Shown: positions 14,365 through 23,288 of the stretch, one piece after another
Numbering within the stretch: the first letter of the stretch is position 1
How the letters are laid out: the number at the start of each line of letters is the position of its first letter
Assembly (NCBI RefSeq): GCF_018499875.1
Contig: NZ_JAHBAY010000012.1
Location: forward strand, 1-64,000
DNA: 64,000 nucleotides
Source of the DNA: Kineosporia corallincola
GTDB taxonomy: Bacteria; Actinomycetota; Actinomycetes; Actinomycetales; Kineosporiaceae
Reading direction: 5' to 3'
Notes under the pieces: generated by a model
Seen by the model: the letters and a program-made list of their open reading frames with translations, nothing else
Told to the model about the DNA's origin: nothing
The model's database searches: none
Program-made: the position numbers and the translations under genes

Positions 14365-15063
14365 GTGGCAGCCCGTTCCCGGCCCCCCGCCGTCCGCCGT
14401 TCGCCCTGGTGGGGCGTCGGGCTGCTGTCGCTGGCGGTGGCCGCGTCGTCGTTCGCGGTGCCCGCCCTTCTGCCGGGCGGAGGTTCACCGGTGGACGGCG
14501 AGGGCCGCGCGGCCGCGTCGTCGTCCACCATCACGTCGCCCGCCGCACCGACCGCCACGGTGCCGGTGACCACCCCCGCGACCACCACCGCCACCCCCGC
14601 CGCCACCACCCCGGAGGTCACGACCCCGGAGGCCACCCCGGAGACGACCACCCGGAGTCCCACGCCCGAGCCGTCTTTCGAGGCGATGACGATCAACCCG
14701 TGGGCGAAGAAGTACGAGAGCTCGGGGATCGCGGTGATCGACTGCCCGACCTGTGCGAGCGGCCGGCGGGTGCAGTACCTGGGGCAGGGACACTACGTGA
14801 TCGTGCGGCTCGCCGACGTGCCGGTGGCCGGGCGGCGCACCATGACGGTGATCTACACCTGCGCCTGCGACGACGACCCGCGTGACCTGGACGTGATGGT
14901 GAACTCCGACCCGGTGCGCACTTTCACCGTGAAGGGCGCGAAGAGCTGGGAGACCCCGGCCCGGTTCAGCATGAGGATCCGGCTGGAGAAGGGTGCGAAC
15001 GTGATCCGCTTCTCCAACCAGGACGACCCGGCACCCGACCTGGACCAGATCCTGATCCGCTGA
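14365..15063 (+). CDS. Secreted or anchored CBM35/CBM6-like protein
   Basis: 232 residues from GTG 14365, 2 bp after the response regulator and so co-transcribed. One N-terminal membrane segment (WWGVGLLSLAVAASSFAVPA, about 15-34), then a long Thr/Pro/Ala linker (about 50-105). The C-terminal beta-sandwich (about 108-232) contains YLGQGHYVIVRLADVP, a CTCACDDD-type Cys pair and the closing ANVIRFSNQDDPAPDLDQIL, the pattern of CBM35/CBM6-like carbohydrate modules. It is likely the ligand-binding or output protein of the two-component pair, but no substrate can be named. Confidence 0.65.
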   Translation: MAARSRPPAVRRSPWWGVGLLSLAVAASSFAVPALLPGGGSPVDGEGRAAASSSTITSPAAPTATVPVTTPATTTATPAATTPEVTTPEATPETTTRSPTPEPSFEAMTINPWAKKYESSGIAVIDCPTCASGRRVQYLGQGHYVIVRLADVPVAGRRTMTVIYTCACDDDPRDLDVMVNSDPVRTFTVKGAKSWETPARFSMRIRLEKGANVIRFSNQDDPAPDLDQILIR

Positions 15064-15171
15064 TGCCCGGTTTCCGGGGCCGGTCGGCGAGGATGGCGGC
15101 ATGCGGATCTGTGTGCGACGGCGGCCGTCCTGTTCCTGCGGGGTCCCGGCCCTCCTGACCGGCGGGGTGTC

Positions 15172-18027
15172 GTGGGGGTCCCGCTGAGCGGCCTGCTCCC
15201 CACCGCCGCCGCGGCGCTGGAGCGGTCCCTGCCGATCAGTGACACGATTCCGGTTCTGCTGCAACGACTCACCGCCGCCGGGTCGGGTGTGCTGGTGTCG
15301 CCGCCGGGCACCGGCAAGACCACCCTGGTGCCGCTCGCGCTCGCGGACGCCGTGGCCTCGTCCGGCGGCACCGGCGCCGGACGGGTGCTGGTGGCCGAGC
15401 CGCGCCGGGTGGCGGCCCGGGCGGCCGCGCGGCGGATGGCCTGGCTGCTGGGCGAGGAGGTCGGCGGGAGCGTCGGTTACGCGGTGCGGGGAGAGCGGCG
15501 GGTGGGCCCGCGCACCCGGGTCGAGGTGGTCACGACCGGTCTGCTGGTGCGCCGGATGCTGGCGGACGCCGAACTGCCCGGCACCGCCGCGATCCTCCTG
15601 GACGAGTGCCACGAACGTCATCTCGACACCGACCTGGCCCTGGCGTTCGCCACCGAGGCCCGCGCCGCCCTGCGCCCGGACCTGCTGCTGCTGGCCGCCT
15701 CGGCGACCGCCGACAGCGACCGGCTGGCCGCGCTGCTGGGTGACGGGGCGACGCCGGCCCCGGTGATCGGGGCGGACGCACCGCTGTTCCCGGTGGAGCC
15801 CTTCTGGTGCCCGCCGGCCGGGCCGGTCGACCCGCCGCACGGGCTGCGGGTGGACCCGCGGCTGCTCGACCACGTCGCCTCGGTGGTACGCCGGGCCCTC
15901 GCCGAGGCACCCGGTGACGTGCTGGTGTTCCTGCCCGGGGCCGGTGAGATCGAGGGGGTGGCGCGGCGGCTGGGTGGCGCGGGTGGGCCGGACGGTCCGG
16001 GCGCCCGGGTGCTGCGGCTGCACGGGCGGATGAGCGGGCGGGACCAGGACGCGGCGTTGCAGGGGCCGGGCGGTCCGGGCGGTCCGGGCAGTCCGGGCGG
16101 GCGGCGGGTGGTGCTGGCGACCTCGGTGGCCGAGAGCAGCCTGACCGTGCCCGGGGTGCGGATCGTGGTGGACGCAGGCCTGGCCCGGGTGCCGCGCACC
16201 GACCTGGCGCGGGGCCTGAGCGGGCTGGCGACGGTGCGGGTGTCGCGGGCCTCGGCGCACCAGCGCGCGGGGCGCGCCGGGCGGGAGGCGCCGGGCCGGG
16301 TGTACCGCTGCTGGGCGCAGGCCGAGCACGACCGGCTGGCAGCACATCCCGAGCCGGAGGTGGCCGTCGCCGACCTGACCGGTTTCGCGTTGTCGCTGGC
16401 GGTGTGGGGCTCGCCCGACCCGGCGTCGCTGCCCCTGCCCTCGCAGCCCCCGGCGGCCGCGATGACGGTGGCCCGGCGCACCCTGGAGACCATCGGCGCG
16501 GTGGACGACGGCGGCCGGGTCACCGCGCACGGCACCCGGATCGCCTCGGCCGGCGTGCATCCCCGCCTGGCCCGGGCCCTGATCGACGGCGCCGGCCTGG
16601 TCGGGGACCGGCGGGCGGCGGAGATCGTCGCGCTGCTGGCCGACGACTCGCTGGCCGGCGGCACCGACGACCTGGGCGCGGCCTGGCGCCGGCTGCGGCG
16701 CGGCGGCGATCCGCTCGCGGCCCGCTGGAAGGACGAGGTGCGGCGGCTGCGCTCCGCGGTGCCGGTGGGTGTGCCGGTGGGTGCGGCGACACCGGCGGGA
16801 ACGGGTGGGGGCACCAGCCCGGGCGGCGCGGGCTCGGGCTCGGGCGGCGCAGGCTCGGGCTCGGGCTCGGGCTCGGGCGGCGCAGGCTCGGGCTCGGGCG
16901 GCGCAGGCTCAGTTTCGGGCGGCGCAGGCTCGGGCGGCGCACGTTCGGGCGGCGCGGGCTCACCCGGCACCCCGGCGGGGCTCCCGGACGACCTGGCCGC
17001 CGGGCTGGTCACCGGGCTGGCCTTTCCCGAGCGGTTGGCCCGGTTGCGGCGTACCGGGGGCTACCTGATGTCGGGTGGGACGGGGGCGGAGCTGTCCGGC
17101 GGGTCCGGCCTGACCGGGATCGGCTGGCTGGCGGTCGCGGTGGCCCAGCGGCAGGCCGGGGCGCAGGCCGCGCGGGTGCGGCTGGCCGCGGCGATCGACG
17201 AGGCCACCGCCCTGGAGGCCGGGTCCGGGCTGTTACGCACCACCGACGAGGTGACCTGGGAGAACGGCGACGTGGTGGCCCGGCAACGGGACCTGCTCGG
17301 CGCGATCGTGCTGGCCGAGCGCCCGCTGCCGCGCCCGGCCCCGCACCTGGTGCAGGCCGCCCTGCGCGAGGGGCTGGAGAAGGAGGGGCTCGGCCTGCTC
17401 CGCTGGACCCCCGCCGCCACGCACCTGCGGGCCCGGCTGGCGTTGCTGCACCGTGCCTTCCGGGCCCCGGCGAGCCCCGGTCAGGCCACTGAGCAGGTCA
17501 CCCAGCAGGCCACCGACCCGGCCACCGGCGTCACCTGGCCCGACGTCTCCGACGCCGCCCTGCTGTCGCGCGCGCAGGAGTGGCTCACCACCGCCCGCCG
17601 CCGCTCCGACCTCCAGCGGGTGGACCTGGTGCAGGTGCTGCGCGGCCTCCTCGACCACCGCGCGCTGCGGCAGCTGGATGAGCTGGCGCCGGAGCGGATC
17701 GTCGTCCCCAGTTCGTCGTCCCTCGCCCTGACCTACTCGACCGACCCGCTCGACCCGGCCGACCCGGTGCTGGCGGTGAAGCTCCAGGAGGTGTTCGGCT
17801 GGGGCACCGCACCCCGGATCGCCGGGGGCCGGGTGCCGGTGGTGCTGCACCTGCTCTCCCCCGCGGGCCGGCCGCTGGCGGTGACCGCCGACCTGGAGTC
17901 GTTCTGGCGCAACGCCTATCCGGGTGTGCGGTCGGAGATGCGGGGGCGCTACCCGAAGCACCCGTGGCCCGACGACCCGACCACCGCCGTCGCCACCCGC
18001 CGCACCAGGAACGCGGCGCACCGGTGA
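15172..18027 (+). CDS. hrpB: ATP-dependent helicase HrpB
   Basis: 951 residues, about 100 longer than usual because of a Gly/Ser-rich insert. It is a DEAH-box nucleic-acid-dependent ATPase. Motif I SPPGTGKTTLV (about 43-53), Ia LVAEPRRVAAR, II LLDECHERHLD (DECH), III AASATADSD, V ATSVAESSLTVPGV, VI QRAGRAGREAPG. HrpB-specific C-terminal regions follow, ending ATRRTRNAAHR, with GRYPKHPWPDDP shortly before. The low-complexity insert lies at about 542-603, between the helicase core and the HrpB C-domain. GTG 15172 is the longest start; its exact position is uncertain. Confidence 0.9.
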   Translation: MGVPLSGLLPTAAAALERSLPISDTIPVLLQRLTAAGSGVLVSPPGTGKTTLVPLALADAVASSGGTGAGRVLVAEPRRVAARAAARRMAWLLGEEVGGSVGYAVRGERRVGPRTRVEVVTTGLLVRRMLADAELPGTAAILLDECHERHLDTDLALAFATEARAALRPDLLLLAASATADSDRLAALLGDGATPAPVIGADAPLFPVEPFWCPPAGPVDPPHGLRVDPRLLDHVASVVRRALAEAPGDVLVFLPGAGEIEGVARRLGGAGGPDGPGARVLRLHGRMSGRDQDAALQGPGGPGGPGSPGGRRVVLATSVAESSLTVPGVRIVVDAGLARVPRTDLARGLSGLATVRVSRASAHQRAGRAGREAPGRVYRCWAQAEHDRLAAHPEPEVAVADLTGFALSLAVWGSPDPASLPLPSQPPAAAMTVARRTLETIGAVDDGGRVTAHGTRIASAGVHPRLARALIDGAGLVGDRRAAEIVALLADDSLAGGTDDLGAAWRRLRRGGDPLAARWKDEVRRLRSAVPVGVPVGAATPAGTGGGTSPGGAGSGSGGAGSGSGSGSGGAGSGSGGAGSVSGGAGSGGARSGGAGSPGTPAGLPDDLAAGLVTGLAFPERLARLRRTGGYLMSGGTGAELSGGSGLTGIGWLAVAVAQRQAGAQAARVRLAAAIDEATALEAGSGLLRTTDEVTWENGDVVARQRDLLGAIVLAERPLPRPAPHLVQAALREGLEKEGLGLLRWTPAATHLRARLALLHRAFRAPASPGQATEQVTQQATDPATGVTWPDVSDAALLSRAQEWLTTARRRSDLQRVDLVQVLRGLLDHRALRQLDELAPERIVVPSSSSLALTYSTDPLDPADPVLAVKLQEVFGWGTAPRIAGGRVPVVLHLLSPAGRPLAVTADLESFWRNAYPGVRSEMRGRYPKHPWPDDPTTAVATRRTRNAAHR
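16797..16972 (+). repeat. Gly/Ser/Ala low-complexity repeat inside hrpB
   Basis: Imperfect 12-18 bp units of GGCGGCGCAGGCTCGGGC type are repeated about eight times and encode GGAGSGSG runs. All units keep the frame. Probably a flexible linker produced by slippage; length may vary among strains. Confidence 0.8.
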
Positions 18028-18081
18028 CCGGGCGGTCAATTCGTTCGACTCACCAAAACCCGAGGAGTAAGGTGCCCCCTC

Positions 18082-20193
18082 GTGTCTGCCTCCGTTGATG
18101 ACGTCCTGGGCTCGGAACAAGAATATCTCGCGCGGGCCCGCACCGACCTGGAAGCGATGCGCCAGCAGGTGCTTTCGCTGGAGGTGCAGGGTGGTGACGA
18201 GGTCTCGGCGGAGTACCTGAGCGCGGCGCTCTGGCACCGCGCGCAGGCCCTGATCGACGACCCGGGCACCACGCTGTTCTTCGGGCGCACCGACCACGAC
18301 AACGGCAACCGCTGGTACATCGGGCGGCGCCACGTGGCCGACGCGAAGGGCGACCCGGTGGTGATCGACTGGCGCGCCGAGGTGTCCAAGGCGTTCTACC
18401 AGGCCAGTCGCAACGACCGGATGGGTGTGCTGAAGCGGCGCCGGTTCGGCATCGAGCGCGGCGAGATCACCGCCTACGAGGACGAGCAGCTCACCGACCC
18501 GGCCCCGGCCGGCGACGCGAAGAGCCAGATCCTGGCGCACGAGATCGAGCGGCCGCGCGCCGGGCCGATGCGCGACATCGTCGCCACCATCCAGCCCGAG
18601 CAGGACGTCATCGTCCGCGCCGACGTGGACACCTCGGTGTGTATCCAGGGGGCGCCCGGCACCGGGAAGACGGCCGTCGGACTGCACCGCGCGGCCTGGC
18701 TGCTGTATGCGTTCCGCGAGCGCCTGGCCCGCACCGGGGTGCTGGTGGTCGGGCCGAACGAGTCGTTCCTGGAGCACGTCAACGCGGTGCTGCCGAGCCT
18801 GGGCGAGGCGCAGGTGCGGCACGCCACGGTCGAGCAGCTGGTGATCACCTCGCCCGGCGGAGCCGAGACCCTGCTCACCGTGCGGGGTTCCGACACCCCG
18901 GCGGTGACCGGGCTGAAGGGCGACGCCCGGATGGCCGAGGTGCTGCGCCGGGCGGTCTGGTCGTCGGTGACCACGCCCACCGAGCCGATGATGCTGCCGC
19001 GCGGGTCGCGGCGCTGGCGGGTTCCGGCCTACCAGCTGGCCGGGATCGTCGACGAGCTGCGCAACCGGGGCGTGCGGTACGCGGCGGCGAAGGACATGCT
19101 GCCGCAACGGATCGCGCACGCCGTGCTGGTGCTGATGGAGGAGGCCGGGGACTCCCCCGACGACCGGGTGCAGGACGCGGTGGCCCGCAGCCGTGAGGTG
19201 AAGCGGTACGCCGACGCGGTGTGGCCGGCGGTGGACCCGAAAAAGCTTCTGCACAAGCTGCTCTCCGACCCGGAGGTGCTGGCCCGGCACGCCGGCGGGA
19301 TCCTGGACGCCGACGAGCAGAAGATGCTGCTGTGGGAGAAGCCGCCGCGCACGGCCGGTTCCGCGCGATGGAGCCCGGCCGACGCGGTGCTGCTGGACGA
19401 GCTGACCGACCTGACCCGGCGCCCGGCCAGCATGGGCCACGTGGTGCTGGACGAGGCACAGGACCTGTCGCCGATGCAGCTGCGGGCGGTGGGGCGGCGG
19501 TGCACGGCCGGTTCGATGACGGTGCTGGGCGACATCGCGCAGGGCACCACGCCGTGGGCCACCCCGTCGTGGGAGGTGACGCTGGAGCACCTGGGGCACA
19601 GCGGCGCCGTGATCGACGAGCTGGACCGCGGTTTCCGCGTGCCCGACGCCGTGATCCGTTACGCGGCACGGCTTCTGCCGTCGATCGCGCCGGGCCTGAA
19701 CGCGCCGACGTCGGTGCGTGACTCGCCGGGCAGCCTGCGCCTGGTGACCAGCGCGAGCGCCGAGGACCGCTGGGCCGACGTGGAGTCCGCGGTGCGGCGC
19801 GACCTGGCCGAGCTCGGCTCGATCGGCCTGATCGTGCCGGACTCGCTGGTGCCGGAGGCGGCCCGGCGGCTGCGTGAGGCGGGCATCGAGCACGCGGTGC
19901 TCGGGCAGCACGGCGCCGAGCTCGACTCCGCCGCGACCGAGAACGCGACCGAGAACGCGACAACGGTGGACGACGAGACCCCCGACCCGCTCAGCCTGCG
20001 CGTCAGTGTCGTCCCCGCGACCACGGCCAAGGGCCTGGAGTACGACTGGGTGATCGTGCTGGAGCCCACCACCATCGCGGCCGAGGAACCGGACGAGCGC
20101 ACCGGCCTGCGCCGGCTCTACGTGGTGCTGACCCGTGCCGTCACCGGCCTGACCGTGGTGCACCACGAACCGCTGCCCGCGGTGCTGGCGTGA
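18082..20193 (+). CDS. helD: HelD/HelR-type RNA polymerase-recycling helicase
   Basis: 703 residues from GTG 18082. UvrD-like superfamily 1 ATPase: Walker A IQGAPGTGKTAVGLHRAAWL (about 188-207), Walker B region VVLDEAQDLSPMQLRAVG, motif III DIAQGTTPWA, and C-terminal TTAKGLEYDWVIVLEP and RRLYVVLTRA. The N-terminus (about 5-60) is a predicted coiled coil (EQEYLARARTDLEAMRQQVL), the arm used by HelD proteins to enter RNA polymerase channels. HelD frees stalled polymerase; some actinobacterial HelR proteins give rifamycin tolerance. No rifamycin-associated element is seen upstream. Confidence 0.88.
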   Translation: MSASVDDVLGSEQEYLARARTDLEAMRQQVLSLEVQGGDEVSAEYLSAALWHRAQALIDDPGTTLFFGRTDHDNGNRWYIGRRHVADAKGDPVVIDWRAEVSKAFYQASRNDRMGVLKRRRFGIERGEITAYEDEQLTDPAPAGDAKSQILAHEIERPRAGPMRDIVATIQPEQDVIVRADVDTSVCIQGAPGTGKTAVGLHRAAWLLYAFRERLARTGVLVVGPNESFLEHVNAVLPSLGEAQVRHATVEQLVITSPGGAETLLTVRGSDTPAVTGLKGDARMAEVLRRAVWSSVTTPTEPMMLPRGSRRWRVPAYQLAGIVDELRNRGVRYAAAKDMLPQRIAHAVLVLMEEAGDSPDDRVQDAVARSREVKRYADAVWPAVDPKKLLHKLLSDPEVLARHAGGILDADEQKMLLWEKPPRTAGSARWSPADAVLLDELTDLTRRPASMGHVVLDEAQDLSPMQLRAVGRRCTAGSMTVLGDIAQGTTPWATPSWEVTLEHLGHSGAVIDELDRGFRVPDAVIRYAARLLPSIAPGLNAPTSVRDSPGSLRLVTSASAEDRWADVESAVRRDLAELGSIGLIVPDSLVPEAARRLREAGIEHAVLGQHGAELDSAATENATENATTVDDETPDPLSLRVSVVPATTAKGLEYDWVIVLEPTTIAAEEPDERTGLRRLYVVLTRAVTGLTVVHHEPLPAVLA

Positions 20194-20978
20194 TCTCGCT
20201 GGCGGCAGAGGGTTTCGGCCGGGCGATGGTTGAGCTGTGCCGTCACGCGCCGGGCGGTCAGGTGCACCGGTTCGGCCACGCGACGCTCGTGACCACCGGC
20301 GCTCCCACCGCCTCGCTGAACTACGTGATGGCACTGGGACCGGCGCCGCGCACCGCCGACGTGGCCCGGGCGGCCGCCGTGCTGGAGGCGTCGCAGCTGC
20401 CCTGGGGGCTGGAGTTCCGCACCGATCCGGGCCCGGAGATCATGGCCCTGGCAGCGGATTTCGGGATCACCGAGCTCAGCCGGCCGGGCTTCATGACAGC
20501 ACCGGCGCAACGTCTGGAGCTGCGGGACGAGGCACCGGCGACCGGGCCGGGCTCACCGGGCCTGCCGGGCCTGCGGATCGAGGCGGCCGGGCCGGACCGG
20601 TACGAGGAGTACACCGACGTCCTCACCCGTGGTTTCGAGGCCCCGGCGGGAACTTTCGGGACGGCGATGGGTGGAACGGTGCTGGCCCTGCCCGGCCTGA
20701 CCGGTTACCTGGCCCTGGACGAGGGCCGGGCCGTGGGCACCGGGCTGGGCCTGACCTCGCCCGACGGCGTCCTCAGTGTGTTCAACGTCGCCGTGGTGCC
20801 CGCGGCGCGCGGTCGCGGGATCGGGCGGGCGCTGACGCAGGCCGCCCTGCGCGACGGTCTGCGGCGGGGTGCGCGGGTGGTCGGGTTGCAGGGCAGCGAG
20901 ATGGGGCGACCGCTCTACGAGTCGCTCGGCCTGCGCGAGACCGAGCGCTGGTTCACCCTGGGCCGGCCGGGCCGCTAG
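20190..20978 (+). CDS. GNAT-family N-acetyltransferase
   Basis: 262 residues from GTG 20190 (GTGA overlap with helD). The C-terminal GNAT core (about 130-255) has the acetyl-CoA-binding beta-4/alpha-3: FNVAVVPAARGRGIGRALTQ, followed by ARVVGLQGSEMGRPLYESLG. The N-terminal 120 residues form a second, degenerate GNAT-like half, common in tandem proteins of this family. The substrate is unknown. Its last 26 bp overlap the convergent TetR gene. Confidence 0.85.
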   Translation: MISLAAEGFGRAMVELCRHAPGGQVHRFGHATLVTTGAPTASLNYVMALGPAPRTADVARAAAVLEASQLPWGLEFRTDPGPEIMALAADFGITELSRPGFMTAPAQRLELRDEAPATGPGSPGLPGLRIEAAGPDRYEEYTDVLTRGFEAPAGTFGTAMGGTVLALPGLTGYLALDEGRAVGTGLGLTSPDGVLSVFNVAVVPAARGRGIGRALTQAALRDGLRRGARVVGLQGSEMGRPLYESLGLRETERWFTLGRPGR

Positions 20979-21684
20979 ACGTTTCCGCCCGCCCCCCGGG
21001 CAGTTTCGCCTGGAGGTCGTGGATTCCCTCGATCAGGATCGCCAGGCCGGTGTTCTGGTAGCGCCGGTTCTTCGACTTGGCCACCAGCGACGGCGCGCAG
21101 TGGATGATGCTCGGGTAGCGATCGGGCTCCAGGGCCTCCAGCTCGATGCGCCGGACCCGGATGCTGCGCGCCGCCTCTTCGGGTGAGTGCCGCGGCGACC
21201 GCTTGCCCGGCTCCTGTGTCACGAGCATCACCAGGGTGTGCAGCGCGTACACGCCGATGTCGCTCATCTGCTCGTCGCTGAACCCGCCCTCGCGCAGGGC
21301 GGCGAAGACCAGCTCGGCCAGGTCGAGACCGGCCCGGCAGACCAGGAACCGCTGGTGCACCAGGTCGGCGACCTCCGGGTGCCGGCCCAGGCCGTCGAGT
21401 ATGGCCTCGAAGCAGGCCCGGATGCGGCTGTGCCACGGCGGTGGTTCGCCGGCCGGCCAGACCGGGATTTCGATGCCGGCGAGCACCTGCTCGACCATGC
21501 CGTCGAGCAGGGCGTCCTTGTCCTTGAAGTGCCAGTAGAGGGCCATCGGGGTAACGCCGTGATCGGCGGCCAGGCGCCGGACGGTGACGGCGTCGAGCCC
21601 TTCGGCGCCGGCCAGCGCGAGCGCGGAGGTGACGATCGCCTCGCGGCTCAGCCGTTCCCTGGTCGCACTCCTCCTGGCCGCCAC
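20953..21684 (-). CDS. TetR-family repressor of the adjacent MFS pump
   Basis: 243 residues from ATG 21684. The N-terminal HTH reads TVRRLAADHGVTPMALYWHF with KDKDALLDGM (about 33-65), typical of TetR with a TetR_C-type ligand domain behind. It is divergent from the DHA2-type efflux gene at 21795, with a tandem operator array (21738-21770) between, so it most likely represses that pump and possibly itself, releasing on a drug-like ligand. Its C-terminus is Gly/Pro-rich and overlaps the GNAT gene. Confidence 0.9.
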   Translation of the reverse strand: MAARRSATRERLSREAIVTSALALAGAEGLDAVTVRRLAADHGVTPMALYWHFKDKDALLDGMVEQVLAGIEIPVWPAGEPPPWHSRIRACFEAILDGLGRHPEVADLVHQRFLVCRAGLDLAELVFAALREGGFSDEQMSDIGVYALHTLVMLVTQEPGKRSPRHSPEEAARSIRVRRIELEALEPDRYPSIIHCAPSLVAKSKNRRYQNTGLAILIEGIHDLQAKLPGGRAETSSGPAGPG

Positions 21685-21737
21685 ACCGCGACTTTACCCC
21701 GTACAGGCACGGGCTTGCCAGACACTTCCTATACGCG

Positions 21738-21770
21738 GTACATGTATGCCGTACATGTACGACGTACATG
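21738..21770. promoter_or_regulatory. TetR operator array, three GTACATG units at 13-bp spacing
   Basis: GTACATG starts at 21738, 21751 and 21764, exactly 13 bp apart. The middle unit is a perfect palindrome, GTACATGTAC (21751-21760). It lies between the TetR and MFS genes, close to the MFS start, so occupancy would block transcription. Confidence 0.75.
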
Positions 21771-21794
21771 AATCCCGAGGAAGGTTCGATCGCC

Positions 21795-23222
21795 ATGAGG
21801 CGCAATCCCTGGTCGACGCTGGCCGTGCTGGCCCTGGCCCAGTTCATGGTCGTGCTCGACGTCACGATCGTGAACGTGGCGCTGCCCGACCTCCAGAACG
21901 ATCTCGGCTTCAGCGCCGACGACCTGCAATGGGTCGTCAGCGCGTACACGCTGGTGTTCGGCGGGTTCCTGCTGCTCGGCGGCCGGGCCGCCGACCTGCT
22001 CGGGCGGCGGCGGCTGTTCCTGGCCGGCCTGACCGTGTTCGGGCTGGCCTCGCTGGCCGGGGGCCTGGCCGACAGCCAGGGTCTGCTGATCGCGTTCCGC
22101 GCGGTGCAGGGTCTGGGCGGCGCGATGATGTCGCCGGCCGCGCTGTCCATCCTCACCGTCACCTTCGCCCCCGGGCGTGAGCGCAACATCGCCCTCGGCA
22201 TCTGGGGCGGGCTGGCCGGTCTGGGCGGCACGCTGGGCGTGGTCGCCGGCGGCTTCCTGGTGGACGGCGCCAGCTGGCGCTGGGTGTTCTTCGTCAACGT
22301 GCCGGTGGCCGTCGCCCTGCTCGCCGTCACCCCGCTGTTCGTCGGTGAGAGCCGCGCCGGGAGCACGGACGGACCGCGCACGTTCGACGCCCTCGGCGCC
22401 CTGCTGGCGACCACCGGCGTCCTCGCCCTGATCTACGGCGTGATCCGCGCCGAACCGCTGGGCTGGAGCGACCCGGAGGTGATCGGCTCGCTGGTGGCCG
22501 CGGTCGTGCTGCTCGCCGGGTTCGTCGCCGCCGAGGCCCGTTCGGCCGCTCCCCTGGTGCCGCTGCGGATGTTCCGTTCCCGCTCGCTGAGCGTCTCGAC
22601 CGTGCAGCTGGGCCTGAACGGCGCCGCGTTCCTGTCGATGTTCTTCCTGGCCGCGATCTTCCTCCAGCAGGTGCGCGGCGAGTCGGCCGTCGCCACCGGC
22701 GTGCAGTTCCTGCCGATGGGCCTGGCCGCCATCCTCGGGGCCGCGTCGGCGTCGAGCCTGGTCACCCGGATCGGCACCCGGCCGGTGCACCTGATCGGCT
22801 CGGTGCTCGGGGTGGCCGGCCTGCTGCTGCTCACCACCGCCGGGGCCACCGGCGGCTACGCCACCGAGTTGCTGCCCGGCTTCGCGCTGTTCGGCTTCGG
22901 CATCATGTGGGTCGGTGTGCCGGGCCAGATCTCGGCGGTGTCGGAGGTGTCGCACGACGACGCCGGTGCCGCGTCCGGGCTGGTGTCGGCGGGTTATCAG
23001 GTGGGCGGTGTGCTGGGCCTGGCGGTGGTGAACACGCTGTCGACGTCGCTGGCCAACAGCCGTCTGGCCGAGGGGGCGAGCGTGCAGGCCGCCCTGGTCG
23101 ACGCGTTCCACCGGGGCATGCTGGTGGCGGCCGGGTTCGCGGTGGTCAACGCCGGGCTGGCGTTCGCGGCCCGGCAGCGGGTGCCCGACGCGCAGGAGCT
23201 CACCGAGGCCGTCCCGGTCTGA
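21795..23222 (+). CDS. MFS drug efflux transporter, DHA2-type (14 TM)
   Basis: 475 residues from ATG 21795, chosen because GAGGAAGG lies 8-15 bp upstream; an earlier ATG at 21768 falls inside the operator array. Signature motifs: VLDVTIVNVALPDLQND in TM1 (motif D1), GGRAADLLGRRRLF (motif A) and the WRWVFFVNVPVAV region (motif C area). About 14 hydrophobic segments are present. It is a proton-driven multidrug antiporter under control of the divergent TetR. Confidence 0.9.
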   Translation: MRRNPWSTLAVLALAQFMVVLDVTIVNVALPDLQNDLGFSADDLQWVVSAYTLVFGGFLLLGGRAADLLGRRRLFLAGLTVFGLASLAGGLADSQGLLIAFRAVQGLGGAMMSPAALSILTVTFAPGRERNIALGIWGGLAGLGGTLGVVAGGFLVDGASWRWVFFVNVPVAVALLAVTPLFVGESRAGSTDGPRTFDALGALLATTGVLALIYGVIRAEPLGWSDPEVIGSLVAAVVLLAGFVAAEARSAAPLVPLRMFRSRSLSVSTVQLGLNGAAFLSMFFLAAIFLQQVRGESAVATGVQFLPMGLAAILGAASASSLVTRIGTRPVHLIGSVLGVAGLLLLTTAGATGGYATELLPGFALFGFGIMWVGVPGQISAVSEVSHDDAGAASGLVSAGYQVGGVLGLAVVNTLSTSLANSRLAEGASVQAALVDAFHRGMLVAAGFAVVNAGLAFAARQRVPDAQELTEAVPV

Positions 23223-23234
23223 GCCTCCCTCCCG

Positions 23235-23280
23235 ATCATGGACGACGAGGAGCCCGGCCAGGGCCCTCGTCGTCCATGAT
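23235..23280. terminator. Bidirectional terminator, 16-bp perfect stem
   Basis: ATCATGGACGACGAGG (23235-23250) and CCTCGTCGTCCATGAT (23265-23280) are perfect arms; the loop contains an inner GCCC/GGGC stem. It lies between the convergent MFS gene and the RipA-family gene. Confidence 0.85.
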
Positions 23281-23288
23281 TCCTGCCC

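Noticed and set aside
14485-16560. 691-residue minus-strand open frame
   Set aside because: Shadow of the CBM-like and hrpB genes; low-complexity composition and no domain.
18028-18081. Rifamycin-associated element upstream of helD
   Set aside because: The short intergenic region has no match to the 19-bp inverted repeat known for rifamycin-inducible genes.
17233-20334. 1033-residue minus-strand open frame
   Set aside because: It lies opposite hrpB and helD, both with clear motifs; it is His/Arg/Gln-rich, typical of antisense frames in high-GC DNA.
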